Made by a program: the position numbers and the translations under genes. This document shows, piece after piece, positions 36,155 to 44,533 of a DNA stretch of 64,000 bases (position 1 is the first letter of the stretch; every line of letters begins with the position of its first letter). This DNA comes from Curvibacter sp. PAE-UM (lineage in GTDB: Bacteria > Pseudomonadota > Gammaproteobacteria > Burkholderiales > Burkholderiaceae_C), in contig NZ_KQ483358.1 of the NCBI RefSeq assembly GCF_001432305.1, positions 3,222,628 through 3,286,627 of the forward strand, given 5' to 3'. The notes under the pieces were generated by a model that did not search any database, had not been told where the DNA came from, and was given only the letters and a program-made list of their open reading frames with translations.

Positions 36155-36925
36155 ATGAAAAACCACAAGCAACTCGAACGCTGGTCCCCCCTGCTGCTGC
36201 TGGTCGCCATCGTCATCCTCTGGCAGATCATCACCTCGGCCTTCAACGTCTCGGAATTCATCTTCCCCAGCCCCCTGCGCATCTGGGAACAGACGCTGGA
36301 GTACAAGGCCGTCATCGCCGGCCATGCCTGGCGCACCTTCTGGGTCACCATGGCGGGCTTCGGCATCGCCATCGTGGTGGGCGTGCTGCTGGGCTTCCTG
36401 ATCGGCAGCTCGCGCCTGGCCTATGCCGCGGTCTACCCGCTGATGACCGCCTTCAACGCCCTGCCCAAGGCGGCCTTCGTGCCCATCCTGGTGGTGTGGT
36501 TCGGCATCGGCATCGGCCCGGCCATCCTCACGGCCTTCCTGATCAGCTTCTTCCCCATCACGGTCAACATCGCCACCGGCCTGGCCACGCTGGAGCCCGA
36601 GCTGGAGGACGTGCTGCGCGTGCTGGGCGCCAAGCGCTGGGACGTGCTCATCAAGGTGGGCCTGCCGCGTTCCATGCCCTATTTCTTCGGCTCGCTCAAG
36701 GTGGCCATCACCCTGGCCTTCGTGGGCACCACGGTGTCCGAGATGACCGCAGCCAACGAAGGCATCGGCTACCTGCTGATCTCGGCCGGCTCGGCCATGC
36801 AGATGGGCCTGGCCTTCAGCGGCTTGCTGGTGGTGGGCGCCATGGCCATGGCCATGTACGAGCTGTTCAGTTTCATCGAGAAGCACACGACGGGGTGGGC
36901 TCACCGTGGCTCGCAGAGCGCATGA
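36155..36925 (+). CDS. NMT1-type ABC importer, permease (SsuC family)
   Basis: A 256-residue inner-membrane permease with about six helices. The EAA loop is EDVLRVLGAKRWDVLIKVGLP, with the usual G. Start ATG is ten bases after the ATPase stop. Completes a three-gene importer. Confidence 0.92.
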   Translation: MKNHKQLERWSPLLLLVAIVILWQIITSAFNVSEFIFPSPLRIWEQTLEYKAVIAGHAWRTFWVTMAGFGIAIVVGVLLGFLIGSSRLAYAAVYPLMTAFNALPKAAFVPILVVWFGIGIGPAILTAFLISFFPITVNIATGLATLEPELEDVLRVLGAKRWDVLIKVGLPRSMPYFFGSLKVAITLAFVGTTVSEMTAANEGIGYLLISAGSAMQMGLAFSGLLVVGAMAMAMYELFSFIEKHTTGWAHRGSQSA

Positions 36926-36987
36926 GCTTTCTGATTTAGTTCGCTCCGGCGGATGGTTTGGTGTCGGGTGATGCGCCCGACAGCGCA

Positions 36988-37447
36988 CTCACTTTCTTTG
37001 CTTCGCCAAAGAAAGTAAGCAAAGAAAGGCGAGCCGGATTCGTCGACCCTCCGCTACGCTGCGGGCACGCTGCGTTGCTCGGCCTGAGCGGGGTGCGCGC
37101 AAACTCGCTGCGCTCAAACATGCGCGCCCCTGTTTCCGCTCAGTCCTGTGCTACTCGCCTCCTCATGACGGCGGTGGGGACCCAATACCAAAACAACAAG
37201 GACGCGCCATGGCGCGTCCTTGTGGAGTTCGGTTGTTGGTTCCCGGCTGTTGGCTGTTTGGCTCCCCATGCCGTGTGGCAGGGCTGAGCAGCGCAGCAGC
37301 GGGCGGATCAGGGCGGGCGTTGTTTGAGCGCAGCGAGTTTAGCCCGACCCCGCACGATGCGAGCAGCGCAAGGTACCCCGAAGGGGCCCTGACTTCGGCT
37401 CGCCTTCTCTTTGCTTACTTTCTCTTGGCGAAGCAAGAGAAAGTGAG
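36988..37447. repeat. Nested inverted-repeat element in a 580-base gene-free region
   Basis: The region 36926-37505 carries no gene I can support. It holds two arms in opposite orientation: 36988-37035 matches the reverse complement of 37397-37447 with few differences, and 37101-37120 is a perfect reverse complement of 37321-37340 (AAACTCGCTGCGCTCAAACA). Both pairs are nearly concentric, with a 28-base palindrome close to the centre. The arm text (CTTTGCTTCGCCAAAGAAAG) resembles extragenic repeats common in Comamonadaceae genomes. It could be two repeat copies facing each other, or a non-autonomous element. Confidence 0.7.
37196..37223. repeat. 28-base perfect palindrome (possible terminator hairpin)
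   Basis: A perfect palindrome centred on GCCATGGC with arms ACAAGGACGCGCCA / TGGCGCGTCCTTGT. It sits in the middle of the inverted-repeat element between the convergent permease and puuD genes. As RNA it would fold on either strand, though no T-run follows. Confidence 0.6.
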
Positions 37448-37505
37448 TCGCCCGCCGGGGCGAGACCCGGCAAAGCAGGCACGCCCAGGCATAAGGCAAA
37501 GAAAA

Positions 37506-38702
37506 TCAGTCCCTCTTGCCCCCAGGCCGAAACCACTGCGCAAAAACCGCGCGCTCAGCTTCAGTGATCCCCGTCGCATTGTTCATTGGCATCACCCGAC
37601 TCACCACCACCTGCTGGTAGATCTGCAGCGCATGCTTCTGCAAGTCCTCCGGCGTATCCAGCCGCACCCCCTTGGACTGCAAAGCCTCACCATGGCACAT
37701 GACACAACGTTGCGCCATCACCGCCTGAACCTGGGCCAGGTTCACGACCTGCGGCGCAGCGGCGGCAGACACCGGCGCAGGACGCAACCAGACGATGAGC
37801 CCCAGCAACACCACCACACCCGCCGCCGCGTAAGGCCAGGGATGCGCGTTGCGCCCCAGCTTGTAGCCATGACGCAGCACGAAGAACTGGCGGATGGCCG
37901 CGCCCGCGGCCATGATGAGAATCAGGAACACCCAGTTGTACGCAGACGCGTAGGTGAAGCTGTAGTGATTGCTCAGCATGGAAAACAGCACGGGCAGCGT
38001 GAAATAGGTGTTGTGCACGCTGCGTTGTTTGCCGCGCTGGCCATGGATGGGGTCCACCGGCAGGCCGGCCTTGAGTGCGGCCACCACCTTGCGCTGGCCC
38101 GGGATGATGCACATGGCCACGTTGGCGCTCATGGTGGTGGCGAGCATGGCCCCCACCAGCAGGAAGGCCGCACGCCCGGCAAACAGCTGGCAGGCCAGCC
38201 AGGACGCCAGCACCACGAGCAGGGCCACGGCGATGCCGACCTTGGTATCGCCCTTCTCGCCCTGGCCCAGGAAGCGGCAAGCCAGGTCATAAAGAATCCA
38301 GAACACCACAAGGAAGGCCAGCGCCGTCGTCACCGCCGCCCAGGGCGCCCAGTCCATCACCCGCGGGTCGATCAGGTAGACGCTCGGGCTCCAGAGGTAG
38401 GAGATGAGGAAAAGCGCGAAGCCGCTGAGCCACGTGCTGTAACTCTCCCAGTAGAACCAGTGCAGGTGCGGCGGCAATACGGGCGGCGACACCGCGTACT
38501 TGACCGGGTGATAGAAACCACCGCCGTGCACGGCCCAGAGCTCGCCGGTGGCGCCATCCTTGCGCAGCTTCTCGTCCTCGGGCGGCGTGAGGCTGCTGTC
38601 GAGGAAGACGAAATAGAAGGAGGAGCCGATCCAGGCGATGGCCACGATCACGTGCAGCCAGCGCAGCAGCAGGTTGGCCCAGTCCAGCAGGTAGGCGTCC
38701 AT
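37506..38702 (-). CDS. puuD: Membrane-bound urate hydroxylase PuuD with cytochrome c domain
   Basis: A 398-residue protein: eight or nine transmembrane helices (residues 1-300; N-terminus ANLLLRWLHVIVAIAWIGSS) followed by a C-terminal cytochrome c domain with the haem motif CVMCH. It oxidises urate to 5-hydroxyisourate and passes electrons to the respiratory chain, so it makes no hydrogen peroxide, unlike soluble uricase. It begins one base after the uraH stop, so product goes directly to UraH. Confidence 0.93.
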   Translation of the reverse strand: MDAYLLDWANLLLRWLHVIVAIAWIGSSFYFVFLDSSLTPPEDEKLRKDGATGELWAVHGGGFYHPVKYAVSPPVLPPHLHWFYWESYSTWLSGFALFLISYLWSPSVYLIDPRVMDWAPWAAVTTALAFLVVFWILYDLACRFLGQGEKGDTKVGIAVALLVVLASWLACQLFAGRAAFLLVGAMLATTMSANVAMCIIPGQRKVVAALKAGLPVDPIHGQRGKQRSVHNTYFTLPVLFSMLSNHYSFTYASAYNWVFLILIMAAGAAIRQFFVLRHGYKLGRNAHPWPYAAAGVVVLLGLIVWLRPAPVSAAAAPQVVNLAQVQAVMAQRCVMCHGEALQSKGVRLDTPEDLQKHALQIYQQVVVSRVMPMNNATGITEAERAVFAQWFRPGGKRD

Positions 38703-38703
38703 C

Positions 38704-39060
38704 TCAGCTCCCGCGATAGGTGGAGTAACTCCAGGGGCTCACGAGCAGGGGCACGTGGTAGTGCTCCTCCGGTCTGGCCACGCCGAAGTCGAGGTTCACC
38801 TGGTCCAGAAACGCCGGCTCGGGCAGTACCACGCCGCGCGCACGGAAGTAGCCCTTCACATCGAAACTCAGGCGGTAGGTTCCGGCCTTCAGGCTGCTGT
38901 GGTCGTAGAGCAGGCCTTCGGGGTTGCGGCCATTGCTGTCGAGCGTAAAACGACGCACCAGCTGGGCCTGACCGTCGGGGGAGGTGGTGTAAAGCGCGAC
39001 CTGCATGCCGCCGGCGGGACAGCCATGCATGGTGTCGAGTACGTGGGTGCTGAGGCCCAT
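38704..39060 (-). CDS. uraH: 5-Hydroxyisourate hydrolase (transthyretin-like)
   Basis: A 118-residue transthyretin-fold enzyme. Signatures are LSTHVLDTMHGCPA at the N-terminus, the catalytic-region EEHYHVPLLVSPWSYSTYRGS, and the terminal YRGS. It hydrolyses 5-hydroxyisourate to OHCU. Start is the ATG at MGLSTHVLD; a longer frame reaches 39246 but overlaps the GntR promoter and gene. Confidence 0.95.
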   Translation of the reverse strand: MGLSTHVLDTMHGCPAGGMQVALYTTSPDGQAQLVRRFTLDSNGRNPEGLLYDHSSLKAGTYRLSFDVKGYFRARGVVLPEPAFLDQVNLDFGVARPEEHYHVPLLVSPWSYSTYRGS

Positions 39061-39101
39061 GGTGATCGTCCTTTTGAAAGACCGTAGCAGTCCACCGAAA
39101 G

Positions 39102-39109
39102 TGTATACA
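39102..39109. promoter_or_regulatory. TGTATACA palindrome, candidate GntR operator
   Basis: Lies in the 78-base divergent promoter between uraH and the GntR gene, 29 bases before the GntR start. The same core occurs at 34083-34090 before the importer. Extended match on the right is TGTATACAG in both. Confidence 0.5.
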
Positions 39110-39138
39110 GTTTTTCCGATTGGCGATATCATTTCCCC

Positions 39139-39804
39139 ATGGAATCGTCCAGCACACGTCACATCGTCGAGACCCTCACACGCGCCATCGTGGAGCATCG
39201 CCTGCACCCGGGCACCAAGCTGGCCGAGCAGAAGCTGGGCGACCACTTCGGCGTCTCGCGCACCCTGGTGCGCCAGGCCCTGTTCCAGCTGGCCCAGAAC
39301 CGACTGATCCGGCTCGAGCCTTCACGCGGCGCCTTCGTGGCCACGCCGTCGGTGGAGGAGGCCCAGCAGGTCTTCGAGGTACGGCGCATGCTGGAACTCG
39401 AAATGGTGCGCAACTTCGTGCGCCAGGCCACGCCAGCCAAGATCAAGGCCCTGCGCGCCCACGTGGCCGAGGAAAAAAAGGCGGTAGCAAGCAACGACGT
39501 GCCCGGCCGCAACGAATTGCTGGGTGACTTCCATGTGCGCATGGCCGAGCTCATGAACAACCGGGTGCTGGCCGAGCTGCTGGAAGAACTGATCTCGCGC
39601 TGCGCGCTCATCACCCTGGTCTACCAGTCCAAGAGCGCGGCCGAGCATTCGAACGACGAGCACGTGGAGATCGTCAAGGCCGTGGCCGCCAAGGACGAGG
39701 ACCTGGCCGTGCGCCTGATGGACGAACACCTCAACAACGTGATGGCCAACCTGACCTTCGACCGCAAGCCGCCGACGAGCGACATTGCGCTCGCGCTCGC
39801 ATGA
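39139..39804 (+). CDS. GntR-family (FCD) regulator of purine/ureide catabolism
   Basis: A 221-residue regulator: N-terminal winged HTH (about 10-70; LGDHFGVSRTLVRQALFQLA) and a C-terminal FCD effector domain (about 80-205) with the metal-binding Asp/His pattern. It is divergent from uraH-puuD and overlaps puuE by four bases (ATGA), so it probably controls both arms. Confidence 0.92.
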   Translation: MESSSTRHIVETLTRAIVEHRLHPGTKLAEQKLGDHFGVSRTLVRQALFQLAQNRLIRLEPSRGAFVATPSVEEAQQVFEVRRMLELEMVRNFVRQATPAKIKALRAHVAEEKKAVASNDVPGRNELLGDFHVRMAELMNNRVLAELLEELISRCALITLVYQSKSAAEHSNDEHVEIVKAVAAKDEDLAVRLMDEHLNNVMANLTFDRKPPTSDIALALA

Positions 39805-40751
39805 TCTACGACAGCACCGCCCCCTACCCGCGCGACCTGATCGGCTACGGCCGCACGCCGCCGCACGCCCGCTGGCCGGGCGGCGCGCGCATCGCCGTGC
39901 AGTTCGTGCTCAATTACGAAGAAGGCGGCGAGAACTCCGTGCTGCACGGCGACGCGGCCTCCGAGACCTTCCTCTCCGAGATGTTCAACCCGGCGGCCTT
40001 TCCGGCCCGGCACATCAGCATGGAAGGCATCTACGAATACGGCTCACGCCAGGGCGTCTGGCGCATCCTGCGCGAGTTTGAACAGCGCGGACTGCCGCTC
40101 ACCGTCTTCGGCGTGGCCACAGCGCTGCAACGCCACCCCGAGGTCTGCGCCGCCTTCAAGGCGCTGGGTCACGAGATCGCCTGTCACGGCCTGAAGTGGA
40201 TCCACTACCAGAACCTGGACGAAACCATCGAGCGCGCCCACATGGCCGAGGCCATGGAGATGCTGCGCCAGCTCACGGGCGAACGAGCACTGGGCTGGTA
40301 CACCGGTCGCGACAGCCCCAACACACGCCGCCTGGTGGCCGACTACGGCGGCTTCGAATACGACAGCGACTACTACGGCGACGACCTGCCCTTCTGGATG
40401 AAGGTGCGCAAGAGCGACGGCAGTAACGCGCAGCAGCTCATCGTGCCCTACACCCTCGACTGCAACGACATGCGCTTCTCGCTGCCCCAGGGCTTCTCCC
40501 ACGCCGACCCGTTTTTCGCCTATCTGAAAGACAGCTTCGACACGTTGTATGCCGAAGGTGATCCGGCGGGCCTGGACCGGCCCAAGATGATGAGCATCGG
40601 CATGCACTGCCGCCTGCTGGGGCGCCCCGGGCGCATCACGGCGCTGCAGCGTTTCCTGGACTACATCCAGGGCCACGAGCAGGTCTGGGTGGCCCGCCGC
40701 CTGGACATCGCACGCCACTGGCGGACCACCCACCCCTGCCCGGTGGCCTGA
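39801..40751 (+). CDS. puuE: Allantoinase PuuE (polysaccharide-deacetylase type)
   Basis: A 316-residue metal-dependent hydrolase of the NodB-fold, a non-homologous allantoinase used by many proteobacteria. Family motifs YPRDLIGYGRTPPHARWPGG at the N-terminus and FEYDSDYYGDDLPFW in the centre are clear. It opens the allantoin ring to allantoate. Start overlaps the regulator stop; the next gene starts three bases after its stop. Confidence 0.93.
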   Translation: MIYDSTAPYPRDLIGYGRTPPHARWPGGARIAVQFVLNYEEGGENSVLHGDAASETFLSEMFNPAAFPARHISMEGIYEYGSRQGVWRILREFEQRGLPLTVFGVATALQRHPEVCAAFKALGHEIACHGLKWIHYQNLDETIERAHMAEAMEMLRQLTGERALGWYTGRDSPNTRRLVADYGGFEYDSDYYGDDLPFWMKVRKSDGSNAQQLIVPYTLDCNDMRFSLPQGFSHADPFFAYLKDSFDTLYAEGDPAGLDRPKMMSIGMHCRLLGRPGRITALQRFLDYIQGHEQVWVARRLDIARHWRTTHPCPVA

Positions 40752-40754
40752 GCC

Positions 40755-42539
40755 ATGCCCACCACGCTGGCACAACTCAACACCGCGCCGCTGCCCGAAG
40801 CGGCGCAGCTGCTCGATGGCCTTTACGAGCACACCCCCTGGATCGTGCAGCAGGCCCTGTTGCAACGACCGTTCGCGAGCCTGGCCGCACTGAAGCTGGC
40901 CTGCGCCCGCGCGCTCGAACAAGGCGGCCGCGAGGCCCAGATCGCCCTGGTGCGTGCCCACCCCGAACTCGCGGGCAAGGCCATGGTGGCCAAGACGCTC
41001 ACCGCCGAATCCTCCAATGAGCAGAGCAAGGCCGGCCTGACGCAATGCACACCTGAAGAATTCGCACGCATCCAGCAGCTCAACACCGCCTACAACACAC
41101 GCTTCGGCTGGCCCTTCATCCTGGCCGTGCGCGGCCCGCGCGGAAGCGGCCTGGGCAAGCAGCAGATCATCGCGGCCTTCGAGCGCCGCCTGCACAGCCA
41201 CCCCGATGCCGAGCTGGCCGAATGCCTGCGCAACATTCATCGCATCGCCGAGATCCGGCTCAACGACAAGTTCGGCTTCGAGCCCACGCTGGGCCATCTC
41301 GTCTGGGACTGGCAGGAAGCATTGGCTGCGCACAGCGAACCCGGCTACGCCGAGCGCGGCGAGCTCACGGTGACTTATCTCACTGAAGCGCACCGCGCCT
41401 GCGCCGCCGCGATCGCGCGCACCATGCGCGAGGTGGGTTGCGACAGCGTCACGATCGACGCCGTGGGCAATGTGGTGGGCCGTTTTGAGGCCAGCGTGCC
41501 TGGCGCGCCTGCCCTGCTCACGGGCAGCCACTACGACACCGTGCGCAACGGCGGCAAGTACGACGGGCGCCTGGGCATCTACGTGCCCCTGGCCTGCGTA
41601 CGTGAACTCAAGGCCCAGAACCGGCGCCTGCCGTATGCCCTGGAGATCGTGGGTTTCGCCGAAGAGGAAGGCCAGCGTTACAAGGCCACCTTCCTCGCCT
41701 CCAGCGCGCTCACGGGTGATTTCGATCCGGCCTGGCTGGACCAGGTGGACGCAGATGGTGTCTCCATGCGCGCGGCCATGCAGGCTGCCGGCTTGCCTGC
41801 CACACTGGAAGCCATCCGCGCCCTGAAGCGCGATCCAAGCAAATACCTGGGCTTTGTCGAGGTGCACATCGAGCAGGGCCCTGTGCTGACGCAGCAGCAC
41901 CTGCCCCTGGGCGTGGTCACCTCCATCAATGGCAGCGTGCGCCTGCTGGGTGAAGTACGCGGCACGGCCAGCCACGCCGGCACCACGCCCATGGCGATGC
42001 GCGCCGACGCCGCCGCCGCCGTGGCCGAGCTCATCCTGCACGTGGAACAGGCCGCACGCCGCCTCACCGGTTGCGTGGGCACCGTGGGCATGCTCGAAGT
42101 GCCCAGCGGCTCCATCAACGTCATCCCCGGCCGCTGCCGCTTCAGCCTGGACCTGCGCGCGCCCGACAATGCCTTACGCGATGCCCTGCTGGCCGATGTG
42201 CGCACCGGGCTTGAACAGATCTGCGCACGCCGCGGCGTGTTGCACACGCTGGAAGAAACCATGCGTGCCAGCGCCGCGCCGAGCGCGCCCGAATGGCAGG
42301 CGCGCTGGGAGCAGGCCGTGAGCGCCCTGGGCCTGCCCGTGTTCAGGCTGCCCAGCGGGGCCGGCCACGACGCCATGAAGCTGCACGACATCCTGCCCCA
42401 GGCCATGCTTTTCGTTCGCGGCGAAAACCTGGGGATCAGCCACAACCCGCTCGAATCCAGCACCAGCGACGACATGGAACTCGCTGTGCGCGCCTTCCAG
42501 CACCTCTTGCGACAAGTCGCAAGCCAACACCGAGATTGA
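40755..42539 (+). CDS. Fused OHCU decarboxylase - allantoate amidohydrolase (UraD-AllC)
   Basis: A 594-residue two-domain enzyme. Residues 1-168 are OHCU decarboxylase (catalytic-region AHPELAGK, and SNEQSKAGL ... LNTAYNTRFGWPFILAVRG). Residues about 175-594 are an M20-family allantoate amidohydrolase with GSHYDTVRNGGKYDGRLG, EEEGQRY and the dimer-domain SHAGTTPM. The first half makes S-allantoin from OHCU; the second opens allantoate further. Fusion of two non-consecutive steps, with PuuE acting between them. No frameshift; both halves keep their key residues. Confidence 0.93.
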   Translation: MPTTLAQLNTAPLPEAAQLLDGLYEHTPWIVQQALLQRPFASLAALKLACARALEQGGREAQIALVRAHPELAGKAMVAKTLTAESSNEQSKAGLTQCTPEEFARIQQLNTAYNTRFGWPFILAVRGPRGSGLGKQQIIAAFERRLHSHPDAELAECLRNIHRIAEIRLNDKFGFEPTLGHLVWDWQEALAAHSEPGYAERGELTVTYLTEAHRACAAAIARTMREVGCDSVTIDAVGNVVGRFEASVPGAPALLTGSHYDTVRNGGKYDGRLGIYVPLACVRELKAQNRRLPYALEIVGFAEEEGQRYKATFLASSALTGDFDPAWLDQVDADGVSMRAAMQAAGLPATLEAIRALKRDPSKYLGFVEVHIEQGPVLTQQHLPLGVVTSINGSVRLLGEVRGTASHAGTTPMAMRADAAAAVAELILHVEQAARRLTGCVGTVGMLEVPSGSINVIPGRCRFSLDLRAPDNALRDALLADVRTGLEQICARRGVLHTLEETMRASAAPSAPEWQARWEQAVSALGLPVFRLPSGAGHDAMKLHDILPQAMLFVRGENLGISHNPLESSTSDDMELAVRAFQHLLRQVASQHRD

Positions 42540-42541
42540 CC

Positions 42542-43795
42542 ATGAGCACCACACAGCATGCCGCCCTGGACCAGTGGGTGGCCGACCACTTCGCCGAAGA
42601 GACGGCCTTCCTGCAGCAGCTGGTGCGTGTGCCCACGGACACACCGCCGGGCAACAACGCTCCGCATGCCGAACGCACCGCCGAGCTGCTGCGCGCCTGG
42701 GGCTGGGAAGTGGAGTCGCATCCCGTCCCCGCTGCCGAAGTGCGGGCGGCCGGACTTGAAACCCTCACCAACCTCATCGTGCGCCGCCGTTACGGACCGG
42801 GCGGCCCGACCATCGCCCTCAATGCGCACGGCGACGTGGTTCCGCCCGGCGAGGGCTGGACCCACAATCCCTATGGCGCCGAGATCGTCGACGGCAAGAT
42901 GTACGGCCGCGCCACTGCCGTCAGCAAATGCGACTTCGCCACCTACACCCATGCCGTGCGCGCGCTGGAGGCCGTGGCCCGGCCCACGCGTGGCTGCATC
43001 GAACTGCACTTCACCTATGACGAGGAATTCGGCGGCGAACTGGGCCCGGGCTGGCTGCTCAGCCATGGCCTGACAAAACCCGACCTCATGATCGCCGCCG
43101 GCTTCAGCTACCAGGTCGTCACGGCTCATAACGGCTGCCTGCAGCTCGAAGTGACCGTTCAGGGTGACATGGCCCATGCGGCCATCCCCGACAGCGGCAT
43201 CGACGCGCTGCAGGGCGCGGTGCACATCCTGGGCGCGCTCTACCGGCTCAATGCCGACTATCTGCAGGTGCGCTCAAATGTGAGCGGCATCACGCACCCC
43301 TATCTGAACGTGGGCCTGATCCAGGGCGGCACCAACACCAACGTGGTACCCGGCAAGGTGGTCTTCAAACTCGACCGGCGCATGATCCCCGAGGAAAACC
43401 CGGCCGAAGTCGAGGCCAGCCTGCGCCAGACCATTGCGCAAGCGGCAACCAGCTTTGCACCGCCGCGCGGCGGCAAGGCCCTGCAGGTCGAGGTGCGTCG
43501 CATTCTGCTGGCCCAGGCCCTCAAGCCGCTACCTGGAAACCAGCCCCTGGTCACGGCCCTGCAGCAGCATGCCCAGGCCGTGTTCGGCGAGCCCGTGCCC
43601 GCGGTGGGAACCCCGCTTTACACCGATGTGCGGCTGTATGGAGAGCGCGGTATCCCGGGCGTCATCTACGGCGCCGGACCGCGCACCGTGCGCGAAAGCA
43701 ATGCCAAGCGCGCCGACGAACATATCGTACTGGCCGACCTGCAGCGCGCCACCTGCGTGATTGCACGCACGCTGGCTGACCTGCTCAACACGTGA
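42542..43795 (+). CDS. M20-family metallohydrolase, ArgE/DapE type
   Basis: A 417-residue cytoplasmic zinc hydrolase starting MSTTQHAALDQWV, two bases after the fused gene. Metal ligands are seen in LNAHGDVVPPG, DEEFGGELGPG (catalytic Glu pair) and SNAKRADEHIVL. It is the last gene of the ureide operon, so a ureidoglycolate, N-carbamoyl or related amide substrate is plausible; the family alone does not decide. In-frame upstream starts lie inside the previous gene and are rejected. Confidence 0.88.
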   Translation: MSTTQHAALDQWVADHFAEETAFLQQLVRVPTDTPPGNNAPHAERTAELLRAWGWEVESHPVPAAEVRAAGLETLTNLIVRRRYGPGGPTIALNAHGDVVPPGEGWTHNPYGAEIVDGKMYGRATAVSKCDFATYTHAVRALEAVARPTRGCIELHFTYDEEFGGELGPGWLLSHGLTKPDLMIAAGFSYQVVTAHNGCLQLEVTVQGDMAHAAIPDSGIDALQGAVHILGALYRLNADYLQVRSNVSGITHPYLNVGLIQGGTNTNVVPGKVVFKLDRRMIPEENPAEVEASLRQTIAQAATSFAPPRGGKALQVEVRRILLAQALKPLPGNQPLVTALQQHAQAVFGEPVPAVGTPLYTDVRLYGERGIPGVIYGAGPRTVRESNAKRADEHIVLADLQRATCVIARTLADLLNT

Positions 43796-43806
43796 AACGA
43801 AAGCGA

Positions 43807-43822
43807 CCCGCCCCAGGGCGGG
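43807..43822. terminator. GC hairpin between convergent genes
   Basis: Perfect 7-base GC stem CCCGCCC / GGGCGGG with a two-base gap, 12 bases after the M20 stop and just before the end of the small membrane-protein gene. No T-run, so strength is uncertain. Confidence 0.45.
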
Positions 43823-43826
43823 CCGC

Positions 43827-43976
43827 TCAAAGCAGCCAGAAGCTCAGCACCAGGACCAGCACGGCCGCGGCAAAGATCAGCTTGTAGAGGAAGAAGCGGT
43901 CAGGATTGCGCTTCGCACGCTCGTTCAGTGCGCCCGGCATCGTCAGCAGCCCGGGCATGGTGGTTTCGTTGTCCAT
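43827..43976 (-). CDS. 49-residue small membrane protein
   Basis: A short gene reading MDNETTMPGLLTMPGALNER, then AKRNPDRFFLYKLIFAA and a hydrophobic end AVLVLVLSFWLL. A polar basic half is followed by one transmembrane helix at the very C-terminus, a tail-anchored layout. I do not recognise it. Coding is supported by the sensible amphipathic-then-hydrophobic layout and position; its length alone gives no strong support. Confidence 0.5.
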   Translation of the reverse strand: MDNETTMPGLLTMPGALNERAKRNPDRFFLYKLIFAAAVLVLVLSFWLL

Positions 43977-44047
43977 ACGACGTCTTTTCTTTCGGGGAAC
44001 CAGCCGGGTCTTGTGCCCGCTGGCCGGTATTCTATGATGGCCTCATC

Positions 44048-44506
44048 ATGAAATACTTTGCACATACCCGTTCGGTCCTGCTGCTCGCAGGGGCTTTGCT
44101 GCTGGGCGGCTGCGCCGCGGTGAACGATGTCACCATGCGTGCACTGGCCACGTCCGCACCCGTGCTGGCCGTGGTCGGCGAACGCGTGCTCACCGGCGAA
44201 GTGCTGCTCTACACCGACCGCAGCGGCAAGCTGCAGCTGCGCAGCGAGGGCGAGCCCGCGCTCAGCTGCATGGGCGCGCTGCGTTACACCGCCACGTCCA
44301 GCGGCACCGTCAACCTGAGCTGCAGCGACGGCAGGCAGGCCCAGTTGCCCTTCACCGCCCTGGGCGAGACCAGCGGCCATGGCGGCGCGGCGGGCGGGCC
44401 CATCAGCTTCACCTATGGCCTGGCGCCCGAGCCGGCTCGCGCCTGGCTCACGCCCCCGCCCGGCAAGCGCCTGGTGGTCAGCGGCGACACCTTGCGGCTG
44501 GAATAG
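44048..44506 (+). CDS. Small lipoprotein, unknown
   Basis: A 152-residue protein starting MKYFAHTRSVLLLAGALLLG with a lipobox LLGGCAA (Cys22). The mature part has two cysteines (LSCMGA, LSCSDG) that could form a disulfide. The ATG is 72 bases downstream of the divergent small-protein start. Function unknown. Confidence 0.75.
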   Translation: MKYFAHTRSVLLLAGALLLGGCAAVNDVTMRALATSAPVLAVVGERVLTGEVLLYTDRSGKLQLRSEGEPALSCMGALRYTATSSGTVNLSCSDGRQAQLPFTALGETSGHGGAAGGPISFTYGLAPEPARAWLTPPPGKRLVVSGDTLRLE

Positions 44507-44533
44507 CACTTCGCCAGCGACCGGGTCACAGTA

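Noticed and set aside
36958-37287. A plus-strand frame of 109 codons and similar frames in the 36.9-37.5 kb gap
   Set aside because: They run through inverted-repeat arms and a perfect palindrome; products look non-protein-like.
40044-42041. A 665-codon minus-strand frame opposite puuE and the fused uraD-allC gene
   Set aside because: Both opposite genes have complete catalytic motifs; the antisense product has none.
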